A stretch of 64,000 nucleotides of DNA, from assembly GCA_951640165.1 (NCBI GenBank), contig OX621266.1, positions 8,060,001-8,124,000 on the forward strand. The letters run 5' to 3'. The DNA comes from Pseudoips prasinana. Taxonomy: Eukaryota; Arthropoda; Insecta; Lepidoptera; Nolidae. The translations under genes and the position numbers were made by a program. A model generated the notes under the pieces. It was given only the letters and a program-made list of their open reading frames with translations, searched no databases and was not told where the DNA came from. Positions within the stretch are counted from its first letter, which is position 1. Every line of letters starts with the position of its first letter. Shown piece by piece: positions 16,147 to 25,212 of the stretch.

Positions 16147-18581
16147 TCCATGTTTACCTCCTTCCCATTTTGGGTCGCGATAACGGTGGTCGTTGACTTT
16201 GCCATCTGAGAAGGAGGCGTGGTCTTTTTGGACGCCAGTTGGACCCCTTGACTCTTTGGAGCGGTGCAGGATTTACTACCCACCCTATGATCGGCTAACT
16301 TATTTGTAGCCGCACAAAGAATGCAGTGTGGCGCATTTTCACAGCTTTTCGTGGTATGACCAGGCTGACCGCAATTGAAGCACAAGCCCCTGCAGTCCAC
16401 CGAAGAAGTGCACTTCACACCTACGTGTCCATCACCAAGGCATCTGTAACACCTCAACGGCCTAGGCTGCAGGAGCTTCACTTGGACCGTGTTCCACCCG
16501 ATCAGCAGTCGCCGACCAGCTGCAATTTTTTGCGCCGCTGTAATAGGGCAGACCAATATCATCGTGCCCAAACCATTGATACCAGGGCGAATATCTCCAG
16601 CTTTGACGAGCTCTTTGGGACACCCTCCTGCCTTTACAACGGCCTCTATTACTTCGTCGACTGACACGGATTCCTCCAGACCTCCGATGCGAAGGCTTAC
16701 CATCTTCATAGGCCTTGACACCCTGACATCATCTCCGTTGAGAGCCTCCTTAAGTTTATCTGCAAGGGCGTCTGCCTTGCCACCATTTGCCATACCAGGA
16801 ACCTCTAGCATGCGGGCTCCAGTCAGGGTGGTGCGATGACGCAAACCATGGATGTCAAGCTCGTCCAGCTTTATGTTCGCCCTAGCGGTAGTCAAAAGCG
16901 AAGCGTAGGTGACGCCACGCTCCGCTGCTTCTGGCAGTAGAGTTAAAACCACAGCAGCAGAACGTGGAACGCGAAGGCCTGCCGCTGCCTGAGCTTTACG
17001 CTTTGCAGCAGCCTTTTGGCGCTTTCTGTCAGCTCTACGCTTCTTTGCGTCCATCTTCTTTTGACCCACAATCTCAAATGCCTGGGACTCCGAAGGCATA
17101 GGTTTATGGGCTTCATGCTGCTCAAAAGCTTGCAGTGGGGCAGAAGCTTTAGGCTTCTTTCCCTTTTTCCCACCTTTGGGAATCTGTTTATGAGACTCTT
17201 TGTGTCCAGCCGGAACAGAAACCGCAGGAGCAACAGGAGCCTGTGGTGCTGTTGAGACCTGAGCTGAGGGAACTGAACCTTTTCCCTGAGCCGGTTTAGC
17301 TGTATTGTTCGGTGCTGATTTCAAACCTAGGTCAGCCCTCGCATCCGCAGCCAAGGTCGGGCGCAGAATACGATTCTCGAGCACTGAGAATCGCCGGATA
17401 AAGGGCTCCAAAGCCTTTTGCACAATCGAGTGGAGAGAATCAAGATCCACTGGTTTTTGTGCAGTCGACCCTGTCTCATGGAGAATACGCTCCTGCCGAT
17501 CTCTTTGTACCTCCTCTCTCAACAGCTTGTGCTCTTCACGGAGCTCAGCTAGCTGCTCAGCGAGCTTTTTATTAGTAGCTTGCAGCTTGGCTGTTTCCGT
17601 CGACGTAGTCCGATTAGCAAGCTCCTGGGCCACAGCTAATAGAAGCTCTGCGCCTTCCTTTAAAGCCTTTTGGTCGGTCCCCTTTAGTCTCGACGCATGC
17701 GAAACGACTTTCCTAACAAGGGCTGCACCCCCTTCAGCCTTCTCGAGTAGATTAGCCGCTGACATCCTTTCCGGCTGTTCAACGACTTCTCTAATTGCCT
17801 CCGCGTAATTCAGTTCGACAGTATCACATATACCGGTCGACTTCTTGGGCAGTTTTCCCGGCCGCTTAAATTTGGCCCGACAACCACCGCTTTCTCCAGC
17901 ATCTGGAACAGCTTTGATTTTACTCGGGGGTCCATCGTCTGTTGACGATTCACGCCCTTGCAAAGTAACTCTGTTGGAGGCTCGTTTAGACTTAATTGTT
18001 CCCGACTGCCAAAATTTTTTATTAGGCATCGAGCTGACGCTCGACTCTGACATCTCAGCCGCAGAGTTTCGGGATACTGACCGTGTTGGTGACTGCGATG
18101 GTGAACGTGATTGATGGGCGTTTCTAGCCCGGTCAGTCGATAGTCGCTCTTCCTCCGTTATGCTGACGACACAATTAGGCTGCGCAAAACTGGACGTGCG
18201 TACCTCTTTCACGTACTCCGTGACACTAAGGCATTGGTTGCCCCCCCCAGATACGGTGGGGCTGCCAGATCCATGAGGACCTGGGAGGGATTCTCCGGCA
18301 GTGCCGGTACCCTCCTGGGGTAATACGTTATCCAAGGCCGACTTCATAATATTTGCGTAATTTTTTGGCAGAGGTTTTCTTCCTCTTTTCTTCGTCCTTT
18401 TCGGAACAACCGACAAATCTTTGGGACACGCAATACTGGGCGTGCGTGGTCCCTCATTGTTATGGCATTGAGTGCCCTCCCCAGATACGGTAGGGCTGCC
18501 GGATCCACAGGGATTCGGGAGGGATTCTCCGGAATTACCGGTACCCTCCTGGGGTTGTTTGTTTCTCAAGGCCGACTTCAT
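16137..18581 (-). CDS. ORF1 (Gag-like) of B1, intact
   Basis: 814 residues from ATG 18581 to TAA 16137. The N-terminus has two tandem versions of a block of about 78 residues, each starting MKSAL and carrying QEGTG..GESLP and SGSPTVSG. A Ser/Arg-rich stretch, a Leu/Glu coiled coil (about residues 260-390), a basic Lys-rich zone (about 480-560) and the Gag core (VVLTLLPEAAERGVTYASLL) follow. The knuckles are CYRCLGDGHVGVKC, CFNCGQPGHTTKSC and a third variant. No KGPSQGQP repeats are present, unlike family A. Confidence 0.9.
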   Translation of the reverse strand: MKSALRNKQPQEGTGNSGESLPNPCGSGSPTVSGEGTQCHNNEGPRTPSIACPKDLSVVPKRTKKRGRKPLPKNYANIMKSALDNVLPQEGTGTAGESLPGPHGSGSPTVSGGGNQCLSVTEYVKEVRTSSFAQPNCVVSITEEERLSTDRARNAHQSRSPSQSPTRSVSRNSAAEMSESSVSSMPNKKFWQSGTIKSKRASNRVTLQGRESSTDDGPPSKIKAVPDAGESGGCRAKFKRPGKLPKKSTGICDTVELNYAEAIREVVEQPERMSAANLLEKAEGGAALVRKVVSHASRLKGTDQKALKEGAELLLAVAQELANRTTSTETAKLQATNKKLAEQLAELREEHKLLREEVQRDRQERILHETGSTAQKPVDLDSLHSIVQKALEPFIRRFSVLENRILRPTLAADARADLGLKSAPNNTAKPAQGKGSVPSAQVSTAPQAPVAPAVSVPAGHKESHKQIPKGGKKGKKPKASAPLQAFEQHEAHKPMPSESQAFEIVGQKKMDAKKRRADRKRQKAAAKRKAQAAAGLRVPRSAAVVLTLLPEAAERGVTYASLLTTARANIKLDELDIHGLRHRTTLTGARMLEVPGMANGGKADALADKLKEALNGDDVRVSRPMKMVSLRIGGLEESVSVDEVIEAVVKAGGCPKELVKAGDIRPGINGLGTMILVCPITAAQKIAAGRRLLIGWNTVQVKLLQPRPLRCYRCLGDGHVGVKCTSSVDCRGLCFNCGQPGHTTKSCENAPHCILCAATNKLADHRVGSKSCTAPKSQGVQLASKKTTPPSQMAKSTTTVIATQNGKEVNMDCR
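18244..18581 (-). repeat. Tandem duplication of ORF1 5' end in B1
   Basis: 18478-18581 and 18244-18347 are diverged copies spaced 234 bp (78 codons). Each includes GGGAGGGATTCTCCGGC and GCCGGTACCCTCCTGGGG on the + strand. A third version lies in C1 (42949-43048). Confidence 0.8.
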
Positions 18582-18760
18582 ACTGTTGTTGGTTTTATGC
18601 CCCGCCCTGGGACCAGGAACCCCCTGGTCATAGAGTCCTTCGTCGGGGGGCAGAACTAGGACATGGGGTGATTTTTTAAGAGGTTTTCTTCCTCATTTGC
18701 TCCTCTGCTATGTTCTCTGCTGATCAGAGGTCACGCAGAGGAACGCATCCACCACCTAGC

Positions 18761-18939
18761 GCCGGAATATTAGCCACGAACAGTAACTATTTTTGGGGGA
18801 ACGAATCCCATTGCAAAAATAATTACTGTCGCACCCAGGGTGCACCGGCCCGCAAATCTACCATTCCCAACGGATTAAAAAAATACGGACAGGAATAGTA
18901 GTTGCAGGCACACGAGGAGGTTTTCCGGCCTAGCACCCC
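18761..18939 (-). ncRNA. HDV-like ribozyme candidate with hairpin insert, B1 5' end
   Basis: P1 GGGGUGC (18939-18933) pairs with GCACCCU, with a G.U at the cut site. P2 is GCCGGAA (18929-18923) with UUCCGGC (18767-18761). P3 is ACC/GGU. The L3 loop starts UCCUCGUG and then holds a long extra hairpin (CCUGC...GCGGG). GG follows P1, P4 is an AU-rich stem (ACAGUAAUUAUUUUUG with its complement), and J4/2 reads CUAA. The 5' end again coincides with P1. Confidence 0.75.
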
Positions 18940-18951
18940 AACCTAACCTAA

Positions 18952-18953
<2 letters not shown>
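18940..18953. repeat. Telomeric (CCTAA)n relic, B1/A6 junction
   Basis: AACCTAACCTAACC, then the 34-nt tail of A6 (18954-18987). Confidence 0.95.
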
Positions 18954-18988
<35 letters not shown>

Positions 18989-18989
<1 letters not shown>

Positions 18990-19089
18990 GCTGGGAAAAA
19001 ATGCGTTACGCATACCCGTCCATTGGGGGATGGACGGGTTATGTGGGACTCTCCGGCTACTCCGGCATACCCACTAAAATAACCCAGCG
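18989..19089 (-). promoter_or_regulatory. Conserved 3'-terminal RNA fold (A6)
   Basis: Closing stem 18989-18995/19083-19089. Hairpin 1 has a U-A pair where most copies have U.G and A8 has C-G. Confidence 0.7.
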
Positions 19090-19301
19090 GCACTCCCGCA
19101 TCGTCTATTTGGAGGAGGACTGGGAAACCGGCTCAGCCTTTACGTCCAGTCCCCCACCGACGACCGCCTTTACAGCGGAGCCCGCACGCCCCTCCCTTAG
19201 TGGAGGGGCCCGGAAACGACCGTGAGTGCTCGGCCGTTCCCGCCCGACGGTGGTGGCGATTTGTGCAATGCGAGCGAAGGCGCCCCCGCGCCTATCGCCC
19301 G

Positions 19302-22300
19302 CTAATCACCACCAGAGGGTGGGAGGCGACGGTCGTACAACCGCCTTCTCCCACCCCTCCTTCGCCTGCGGAGCGGTGGCGCGAGAGGATCGTCCTCCCG
19401 CGCACGCTCCGCCGCCTCCTTTTGCGACATAACATCCTCGCAAAAGGAGGCAACCGCAGCCCAAGCCTCCTCACTTCCCAGCATGGAATTCACCACACTG
19501 GGAAGTGAGAGGTCCCGCCCGACCACATCAGTCAGGGCACGGCGCAGCTCAACCCAGGCTGGGCACACCTCGAGGGTGTGCTGCGCCGTGTCCTCCGCGG
19601 CTCCGCAATGGTGGCACGCCGGGGTTTCCTCCCTCTGGATCCGATGCAGGTGCGTTCCGAAGCAGCCATGCCCGGACAACACCTGCACCAGACGGAAAGA
19701 GAGGAAACCGTGGGGGCGCTCGAGCCAATCCCGCAGGACTGGGCCGAGCGCGTCCAGCGTCCGGCGTCCAAAGGTGGCGGAGGCGAGGTCTCGTGTCCAG
19801 TGGACAACGATTGCGTCCCTCGCCTCCCGCCGCACGGCCTCCCGCTCTTGCGCGGCGGGGCGCTCACCCAGCGCCCTACGCCCCGCCGCCCATTCGTACA
19901 CTCTGGCGAGCACCCATGCCTCCAATTCCCAGGGAGGGGTGCCGGCCAGAGCGCACGCCGCCGCAAAGCCCACTGAGCGGTAGGCCCTCGCCACCCGCTG
20001 TGCAATGGCCCGTTGGGGCCTGCGGATGGCGGTTGCATTCTCCCTCCTATGGAGGGAGTCCGCCCAGATGGGTGCCCCATATAAGGCCATGCTCTTGAGG
20101 ATGCCGGCATAGAGGCGCCGGCATCGCTCCTTGGGCCCGCCCAGGTTCGGGAGGAGCCATGAGAGGGCGTCCGCGGCCTTAAGCAGGCGCGTCGACAGCC
20201 CGCTGAAGTGCGGGCCGAAGCGCCACCTGCTGTCCAGCACCAGGCCCAGATACTTCATCTGGGCCCCGACCCCTATTCGGACGCCCTCCACGACGATGTG
20301 GGCGTCTGGAGGGCAGCGCTGCCGAGGCCCGTGAAAGAACACGGCCTCGGTCTTGTTCAGCGCTACCCTCAAACCAAGCTGGCGGATCCTACCTGCCACT
20401 AAGGATCCGCCAGCCGAGGCCAGACAGGCCGCCTCCCGAAAGTCCCTCCCCCGGGCAACGAGGAGAGTGTCATCCGCGTAGCAGATGACACTCGTGCCCT
20501 GGAGGAGGGTGCCCCGCAGGAGCCAATCGAATCCGATGTTCCACAAGAGGGGCCCTAGCACCGAGCCTTGTGGAACACCGGATTCCGCGCCGTAGCGCCT
20601 GATCCTGGCCGTCCTGTCCGCCAGGAGGACCTCCCGGTCCTCCAGGTAGTTGGCCAGGATCGCCCGCAGATATTGGGGCACTCCGTGATACCGGAGTGCC
20701 TCCAATATGGTCGAGTGGGGCACGGAGTTGAAGGCGTTGGCGATGTCGAACGACACCGCCAACACTCCGTCCCCAGCCTCGACCGCTTCCCGCACTTGGC
20801 CCCTGAGTAGGGCCAACGCGTCGACCGTCGAACGCCCTTGTCGGAACCCGAACTGGGCGTCCGACAGGTCTGGCCCTACCTCCCGCAACTGGCTATTTAG
20901 CCGGGTGGCGATGATCCCCTCGAACAATTTACCGACCTCATCGAGCAGAACGATGGGCCGGTATGCCGAGGGGGAGTCCACCGGGCGTCCCTCCTTCCGG
21001 AGCAGGCAAAGCTGCCCCTCCTTAAAGATCTTCGGGAACCTCCCAGCCGTCAGGCACGCGCTGAAGAGGTCCCGAAACCTCTGCTCCATGAAGGACGCTG
21101 CGATGGCCACCACCCGTGCGGGGACGCCATCCGGTCCAGGGGCCGTCTTCTTCGCGCGGAGGGACAGAACCCCCGCGCGAAATTCCTCCACCGACACTGG
21201 AGGCACCTCCTCCTCCGGCGAAGCCACCACCCCCCCCAGCGGGGGGTTCATCGTTGGTGGGGTGAAGTCGGTCCTGCGCGGAAACAGTGACCGAACCACC
21301 CCATCCAGCAACGCCGGCTCTAGGGTCTCCGCTAATGGGGGACCGTAAGGGCGCAGCTGGCTCCGCGCCTGCTTATACGGCCTCCCAAACGGATCCCTGT
21401 CGAGGCCCTCCAGCATCTCGGCCTTTGCCGAGTCCTCGGCGGCGCACATTTCCGACTTGAGGACCGTCTTTGCCTCTAGGTAAGAGGCGTAGAGGCGGTC
21501 CTCCTCAGCCTGACATCGGCTGGTGCGCCGCCGACTCCGCGTGTAGGCCCTCCTGGCCTCCACGCACGCGGCCCGGAGCCCCGCCAGCTCCACCGTCCAC
21601 CAATAAACGGCGCGACGGGGAGGCGGACGGCGAGACCGAGGCATGCTGGAATTGCACACCTCGGTCAGGGACCCCCGCAGCCGAACCGCTGCGGCGTCCA
21701 CGTCCGTGCCCTCCACAGGGGGCGAGAGCCAGTCCTCGAGGAACGCCGCCTCCTGGGCTGACTCCCGGTCCAGGCGGGTGAGAGCCCACCGCGGGAAGGG
21801 AGATTGGCCCGAGCGGGCCATCCCCCGCGGGCTCTGGGTGGAGATGTCGAACCGCACATATCGGTGGTCCGACAGGGTCTCCACCATCTCCACCCGCCAG
21901 TTCACGACGCGGGCGGCTAGAACGGGGGTGGCGAACGATACGTCCACCACTGACCCTCCCCGTTGCCGCACACACGTGTGAACATCCCCCCTGTTCAGGA
22001 GGGACACGCCGCACGAAGCCGACCAAAATTCGGCGGCGCGCCCCCGGACGTTGCACGACGCCGCCGGGTTGCCCCAGGCCACCGACTTGGCGTTCAGGTC
22101 ACCACACACAATGACCTGACGTGGCGCCGCCCTCCCGACGACTGCCGTAAGGACCTCGAGAAAATCCTCGAAGTCCCTAAGAGGGCGGTTTGGGGAGAAA
22201 TAGACCCCGACCAGGGCTATTTCTCCCCACGCGGCGGCCACGTATCCCGGACCCCTCTCTAAAAGCGAGAGGGAAGGGGAGTCCGTGGCAGGCCGCGACA

Positions 22301-22472
22301 CCAACGCCACCAAGCCGTCCCGATCACCCAGCCAACGGCCAGGTATCGAGTACGGCTCGGCGACCACCGCCACGTCCACCAACCACTCGGCCACGGTCTG
22401 CATGAGCAGATCCTGGGCCGCTCTGCAGTGGTTGGTGTTCGCCTGGAGGATGCGATGTTCAATCCTTCCCAT
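19302..22472 (-). CDS. ORF2 (endonuclease-reverse transcriptase) of A6, intact
   Basis: 1056 residues from ATG 22472. It nicks telomeric DNA and copies element RNA onto it. Endonuclease residues are visible: N12, E39 in AEPY, the D and N of GDLNAK (125/127), SVVDVSF and SDH (about 201-203). RT motifs: FDIANAFNS, GVPQGSVLGPLLWN, ICYADDTLL. The C-terminal knuckle is CHHCGAAEDTAQHTLEVC. The start shares its first base with the ORF1 stop (TAATG). Confidence 0.93.
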   Translation of the reverse strand: MGRIEHRILQANTNHCRAAQDLLMQTVAEWLVDVAVVAEPYSIPGRWLGDRDGLVALVSRPATDSPSLSLLERGPGYVAAAWGEIALVGVYFSPNRPLRDFEDFLEVLTAVVGRAAPRQVIVCGDLNAKSVAWGNPAASCNVRGRAAEFWSASCGVSLLNRGDVHTCVRQRGGSVVDVSFATPVLAARVVNWRVEMVETLSDHRYVRFDISTQSPRGMARSGQSPFPRWALTRLDRESAQEAAFLEDWLSPPVEGTDVDAAAVRLRGSLTEVCNSSMPRSRRPPPRRAVYWWTVELAGLRAACVEARRAYTRSRRRTSRCQAEEDRLYASYLEAKTVLKSEMCAAEDSAKAEMLEGLDRDPFGRPYKQARSQLRPYGPPLAETLEPALLDGVVRSLFPRRTDFTPPTMNPPLGGVVASPEEEVPPVSVEEFRAGVLSLRAKKTAPGPDGVPARVVAIAASFMEQRFRDLFSACLTAGRFPKIFKEGQLCLLRKEGRPVDSPSAYRPIVLLDEVGKLFEGIIATRLNSQLREVGPDLSDAQFGFRQGRSTVDALALLRGQVREAVEAGDGVLAVSFDIANAFNSVPHSTILEALRYHGVPQYLRAILANYLEDREVLLADRTARIRRYGAESGVPQGSVLGPLLWNIGFDWLLRGTLLQGTSVICYADDTLLVARGRDFREAACLASAGGSLVAGRIRQLGLRVALNKTEAVFFHGPRQRCPPDAHIVVEGVRIGVGAQMKYLGLVLDSRWRFGPHFSGLSTRLLKAADALSWLLPNLGGPKERCRRLYAGILKSMALYGAPIWADSLHRRENATAIRRPQRAIAQRVARAYRSVGFAAACALAGTPPWELEAWVLARVYEWAAGRRALGERPAAQEREAVRREARDAIVVHWTRDLASATFGRRTLDALGPVLRDWLERPHGFLSFRLVQVLSGHGCFGTHLHRIQREETPACHHCGAAEDTAQHTLEVCPAWVELRRALTDVVGRDLSLPSVVNSMLGSEEAWAAVASFCEDVMSQKEAAERAREDDPLAPPLRRRRRGGRRRLYDRRLPPSGGD

Positions 22473-24613
22473 TAATGGGACATCGCACCCTCCTCCTCCA
22501 CAGCCGCCGAGGTCCCAGCAACTGGGGTGGCGGTGGCAGCGACAGGCCGGGTCGGTGCCTGAGTTTTGCCCTTCTTAAGGGGAGGACTGCAGTTCCTCCC
22601 CTTCATTATATGGCCCGCAGGGCGGCCACTGGCGGCACAAACAGCGCAGTGCGGCGCGGCGGCCATGCAGGAGGCGGCTTTGTGCCCCTCCTTGCCGCAG
22701 CGGTAGCAGCTGTCCGTCCTGTCAATGCTGGACGGACAGAGGGCTCGGGTGTGACCGATGCCGAAGCACCGGTAACACCGCAGAGGCTGGTCCTCAAGGG
22801 CCCGGACCGCCGCCGAGCTGAACCCGACGGCGAGCCGTCCCTTCTCGAGGACGGCTTTGGCAGCGGCGACTGGGCACTCCAGGCGAATGGTGCCCATGCC
22901 GCCGCGCCCGGGCCTGATGCCCCCGCCCTGCACCGCTGCGACTGTGCAGCCCCCAATGGCTGCGACTGCTGCCACCACCTCCTCCTTGGTGACGGAGTCG
23001 TCGAGATCCGTCACCTCAATGGCCGCCGACTTTACCGGCCTGGCCACCTTCGCGTCGTCCGCAATGACCTCTTGCAGCTTTGCTGCGAAGAGGTCCGCGT
23101 TTTTTCCGCCCTCCGCACCCGGGAACTCGAAGATACGAGCCCCAGCCTGTGTCTTGCGGCATGACACTTTGCCGATCCCCAATTTGGTGGGATCGGCACT
23201 GGCACGCGCCCGCACCAACATGGACGCGTACGTCACTCCGCGCTCCGCGGCTTTAGCGGTGAGTGTCACCACGACGGCCGCGGTCTTGGGAGGAACCTAG
23301 TTTCTCTTGGGGCCGGCTGGGGTGGAAGTCTTCCCCTTCCCCTTTCCCTTGCCAGTCGACGACTGACCGGCAGGGGTGGTGGCGGAGACGGCTGGGGCTG
23401 GAGGGGTGCTCTTCCCCTTCCCCTTCCCTTTTCCTTTGCCAGTCGGCTGCGACTGGCTGGGAGTGGTGGTGGGAACGGCAGTGACAACAGGTGCCGTCCT
23501 TTTGCCTTTGCCCTTCCCCTTACCGACCACCTTCGTCCAGCCCTGCTGGTTGGTCGGGGTGGTGGAAGGCAGAAGGGCGTCCTCCCTCTGAGAGGCAGGC
23601 ACCGGCTCCTCTCGCCTCTTGTCCGCCGCAAGCGGCGGTCGGAGGCGTTTCTCCGGTAGGAGCCGGTCCTCGATGCCCGCTAGGCAGGAGCGAACGAACG
23701 CCCTCTCCTCCGCCATCACCCTGCGGAGGACATCCTCAAGGCCGGGAGTGGATGAAAGACCCTCCGCCGCAGGTATGGGCTCGGCTTGCGATGGCCGGGC
23801 CGTGGCTTCAGCCAGCTTTAAGTGCAGCTGGCTGACCTCCGACTGCAGGCGATCTACTTTCGCCTGCAGTTGCCGCGACTCATCGTTGGCCTTGCGGCCC
23901 ACTAGCTCCGCGACGATTTCGCGCAGACTCGCGGCCCGGCATTTTAGGGACTTCTGGAACGTCCCCTTTAGGTGGGAGGACTTGGCGGCGACCTCAACGA
24001 TCGCCTCTTCGTCCTCCAAGGCCATCTTCTCCAGTTCGGCCAAGGAGTGGTCCGCGTACAGGACGCGGGACGCCCCGTACCCGGACTTTGCACGGGCGGT
24101 GCGCGCCCGTTCCTCCTGGGCCGCAACCCGCTCCTCCAGCTCTTGCTGGAGCTGCTCCCGCCGAGCCAGGCCCAACTCGCGCTGGGCGTCTGCTAAACCC
24201 ACATCGTGGGTGTCCGCTGCTATCGTCGGCTTCTTTGCCCTGATCTTCTTATTTGGCTCCTTTGCCGAACCCGAGCCCGAGGAGCCATCCGACACGGCTT
24301 TAAGGAAGGAACGTTTCCTCGAAGCCGACCGTGATCGAGGATCCTCGATCACCATCGCACCATCTGACGCAGTGGACTCGTTGTCGGAGTCCGACGATTC
24401 GTCCACATTCCCTCCGTAGAAGGCCCTGCCTTCGCTCGACGCCGACGCGTCGCGTTGGCCCTGAGAAGGGCCTTTTGGTTGGCCCTGAGAAGGGCCTTTG
24501 GGTTGGCCCTGAGAAGGGCCTTTGGGTTGGCCCTGAGAAGGGCCTTTGGGTTGGCCCTGAGAAGGGCCTTTTTTCACAAAATGCCCGAGGGCATCCCGCG
24601 CTGGTTTGGGCAT
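22472..24613 (-). pseudogene. ORF1 (Gag-like) of A6 with one amber codon
   Basis: The ATG at 24613 opens MPKPARDALGHF and five KGPSQGQP repeats, the highest number here. The frame is open to a TAG at 23297-23299, where relatives have Leu (RNLVPPK). It then continues in the same frame through the Gag core and three knuckles to the TAA shared with ORF2. Only that codon, two substitutions from CTG, separates it from an open frame. Confidence 0.88.
24455..24570 (-). repeat. ORF1 minisatellite, 5 units (A6)
   Basis: Five KGPSQGQP-coding units, the longest array in the window. Confidence 0.88.
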
Positions 24614-24661
24614 AATCTCCGCGTAAATCGTAGCTGTCAAGGCAATAAGGTCGCTACGATG

Positions 24662-24768
24662 CACAGTGCACTTTAGCCGTACCCAGTCTGCCACTCCGTT
24701 ACGGTGGTCAGAACTGGGACGTTTCCGGGGAACACGACGAGGACGTAAGCACTGTGGGGTGGTTCCCC
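24662..24768 (-). ncRNA. HDV-like ribozyme candidate, A6 5' end
   Basis: P1 closes with G-C. P3 is ACG/CGU with loop UCCUCGU, the A1 type. P2, P4 and CUAAA are as in A1. Confidence 0.85.
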
Positions 24769-24780
24769 AACCTAACCTAA

Positions 24781-24782
<2 letters not shown>
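24769..24782. repeat. Telomeric (CCTAA)n relic, A6/A7 junction
   Basis: AACCTAACCTAACC before the 45-nt tail of A7 (24783-24827). Confidence 0.95.
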
Positions 24783-24828
<46 letters not shown>

Positions 24829-24832
24829 TTGA

Positions 24833-24932
24833 CGCTGGGAAAAATGCGTTACGCATACCCGCCCATTGGGGGATGGACGGGTTATGTGGGACTCTCCGGC
24901 TACTCCGGCATACCCACTAAAATAACCCAGCG
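24833..24932 (-). promoter_or_regulatory. Conserved 3'-terminal RNA fold (A7)
   Basis: Closing stem 24833-24839/24926-24932, hairpin 1 U.G type. The 3' end differs slightly, reading GTTGACGCTGGG. Confidence 0.65.
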
Positions 24933-24934
24933 GC

Positions 24935-25001
24935 ACTCCCGCATCGTCTATTTGGAGGAGGACTGGGAAACCGGCACAGCCTTTACGTCCAGTCCCCCAC
25001 C
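24935..25001. repeat. Target-site duplication, left copy, of the Jockey-like element
   Basis: About 66 bp of A7 3'UTR, identical to 29675-29741. It marks the insertion of the element between them. Confidence 0.9.
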
Positions 25002-25212
25002 ACAATATTGCGTTCAGAAATAGTGCGTTCGGAGTTAGGGGTGCACCCACACGAGCGCTTTTATAAGGCGACGTAAATAACAGTTCAAGTCTACGGCAGT
25101 TAGCGGCTTGCAGTTGCAGTGAGCGCACGTACACATAAGTCAAACCCGTTAATTAACTTTGCGTACCGCGAGTGATGGGAACCATAATATCGATAAATTT
25201 TTTGTCGACGCT

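Larger units (their letters stand above)
13256..18939 (-). mobile_element. Family B copy B1 (R1-clade), full length except RT deletion
   Basis: 30-nt tail, its own 3'UTR (13286-13611), ORF2, ORF1, and a 358-nt 5'UTR ending at 18939 next to CCTAA repeats. Protein sequences are clearly related to family A but diverged. The only large defect is an RT deletion marked by a palindrome. Confidence 0.9.
18954..24768 (-). mobile_element. Family A copy A6, full length, nearly intact
   Basis: 5.8 kb with 34-nt tail, 3'UTR, intact ORF2, TAATG junction, ORF1 with a single stop codon, and the complete 5'UTR ribozyme. Confidence 0.92.

Noticed and set aside
24455..24570. CRISPR-like array of regular repeats.
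   Set aside because: The units are adjacent without unique spacers and encode KGPSQGQP in frame; this is a coding minisatellite in a eukaryotic element.
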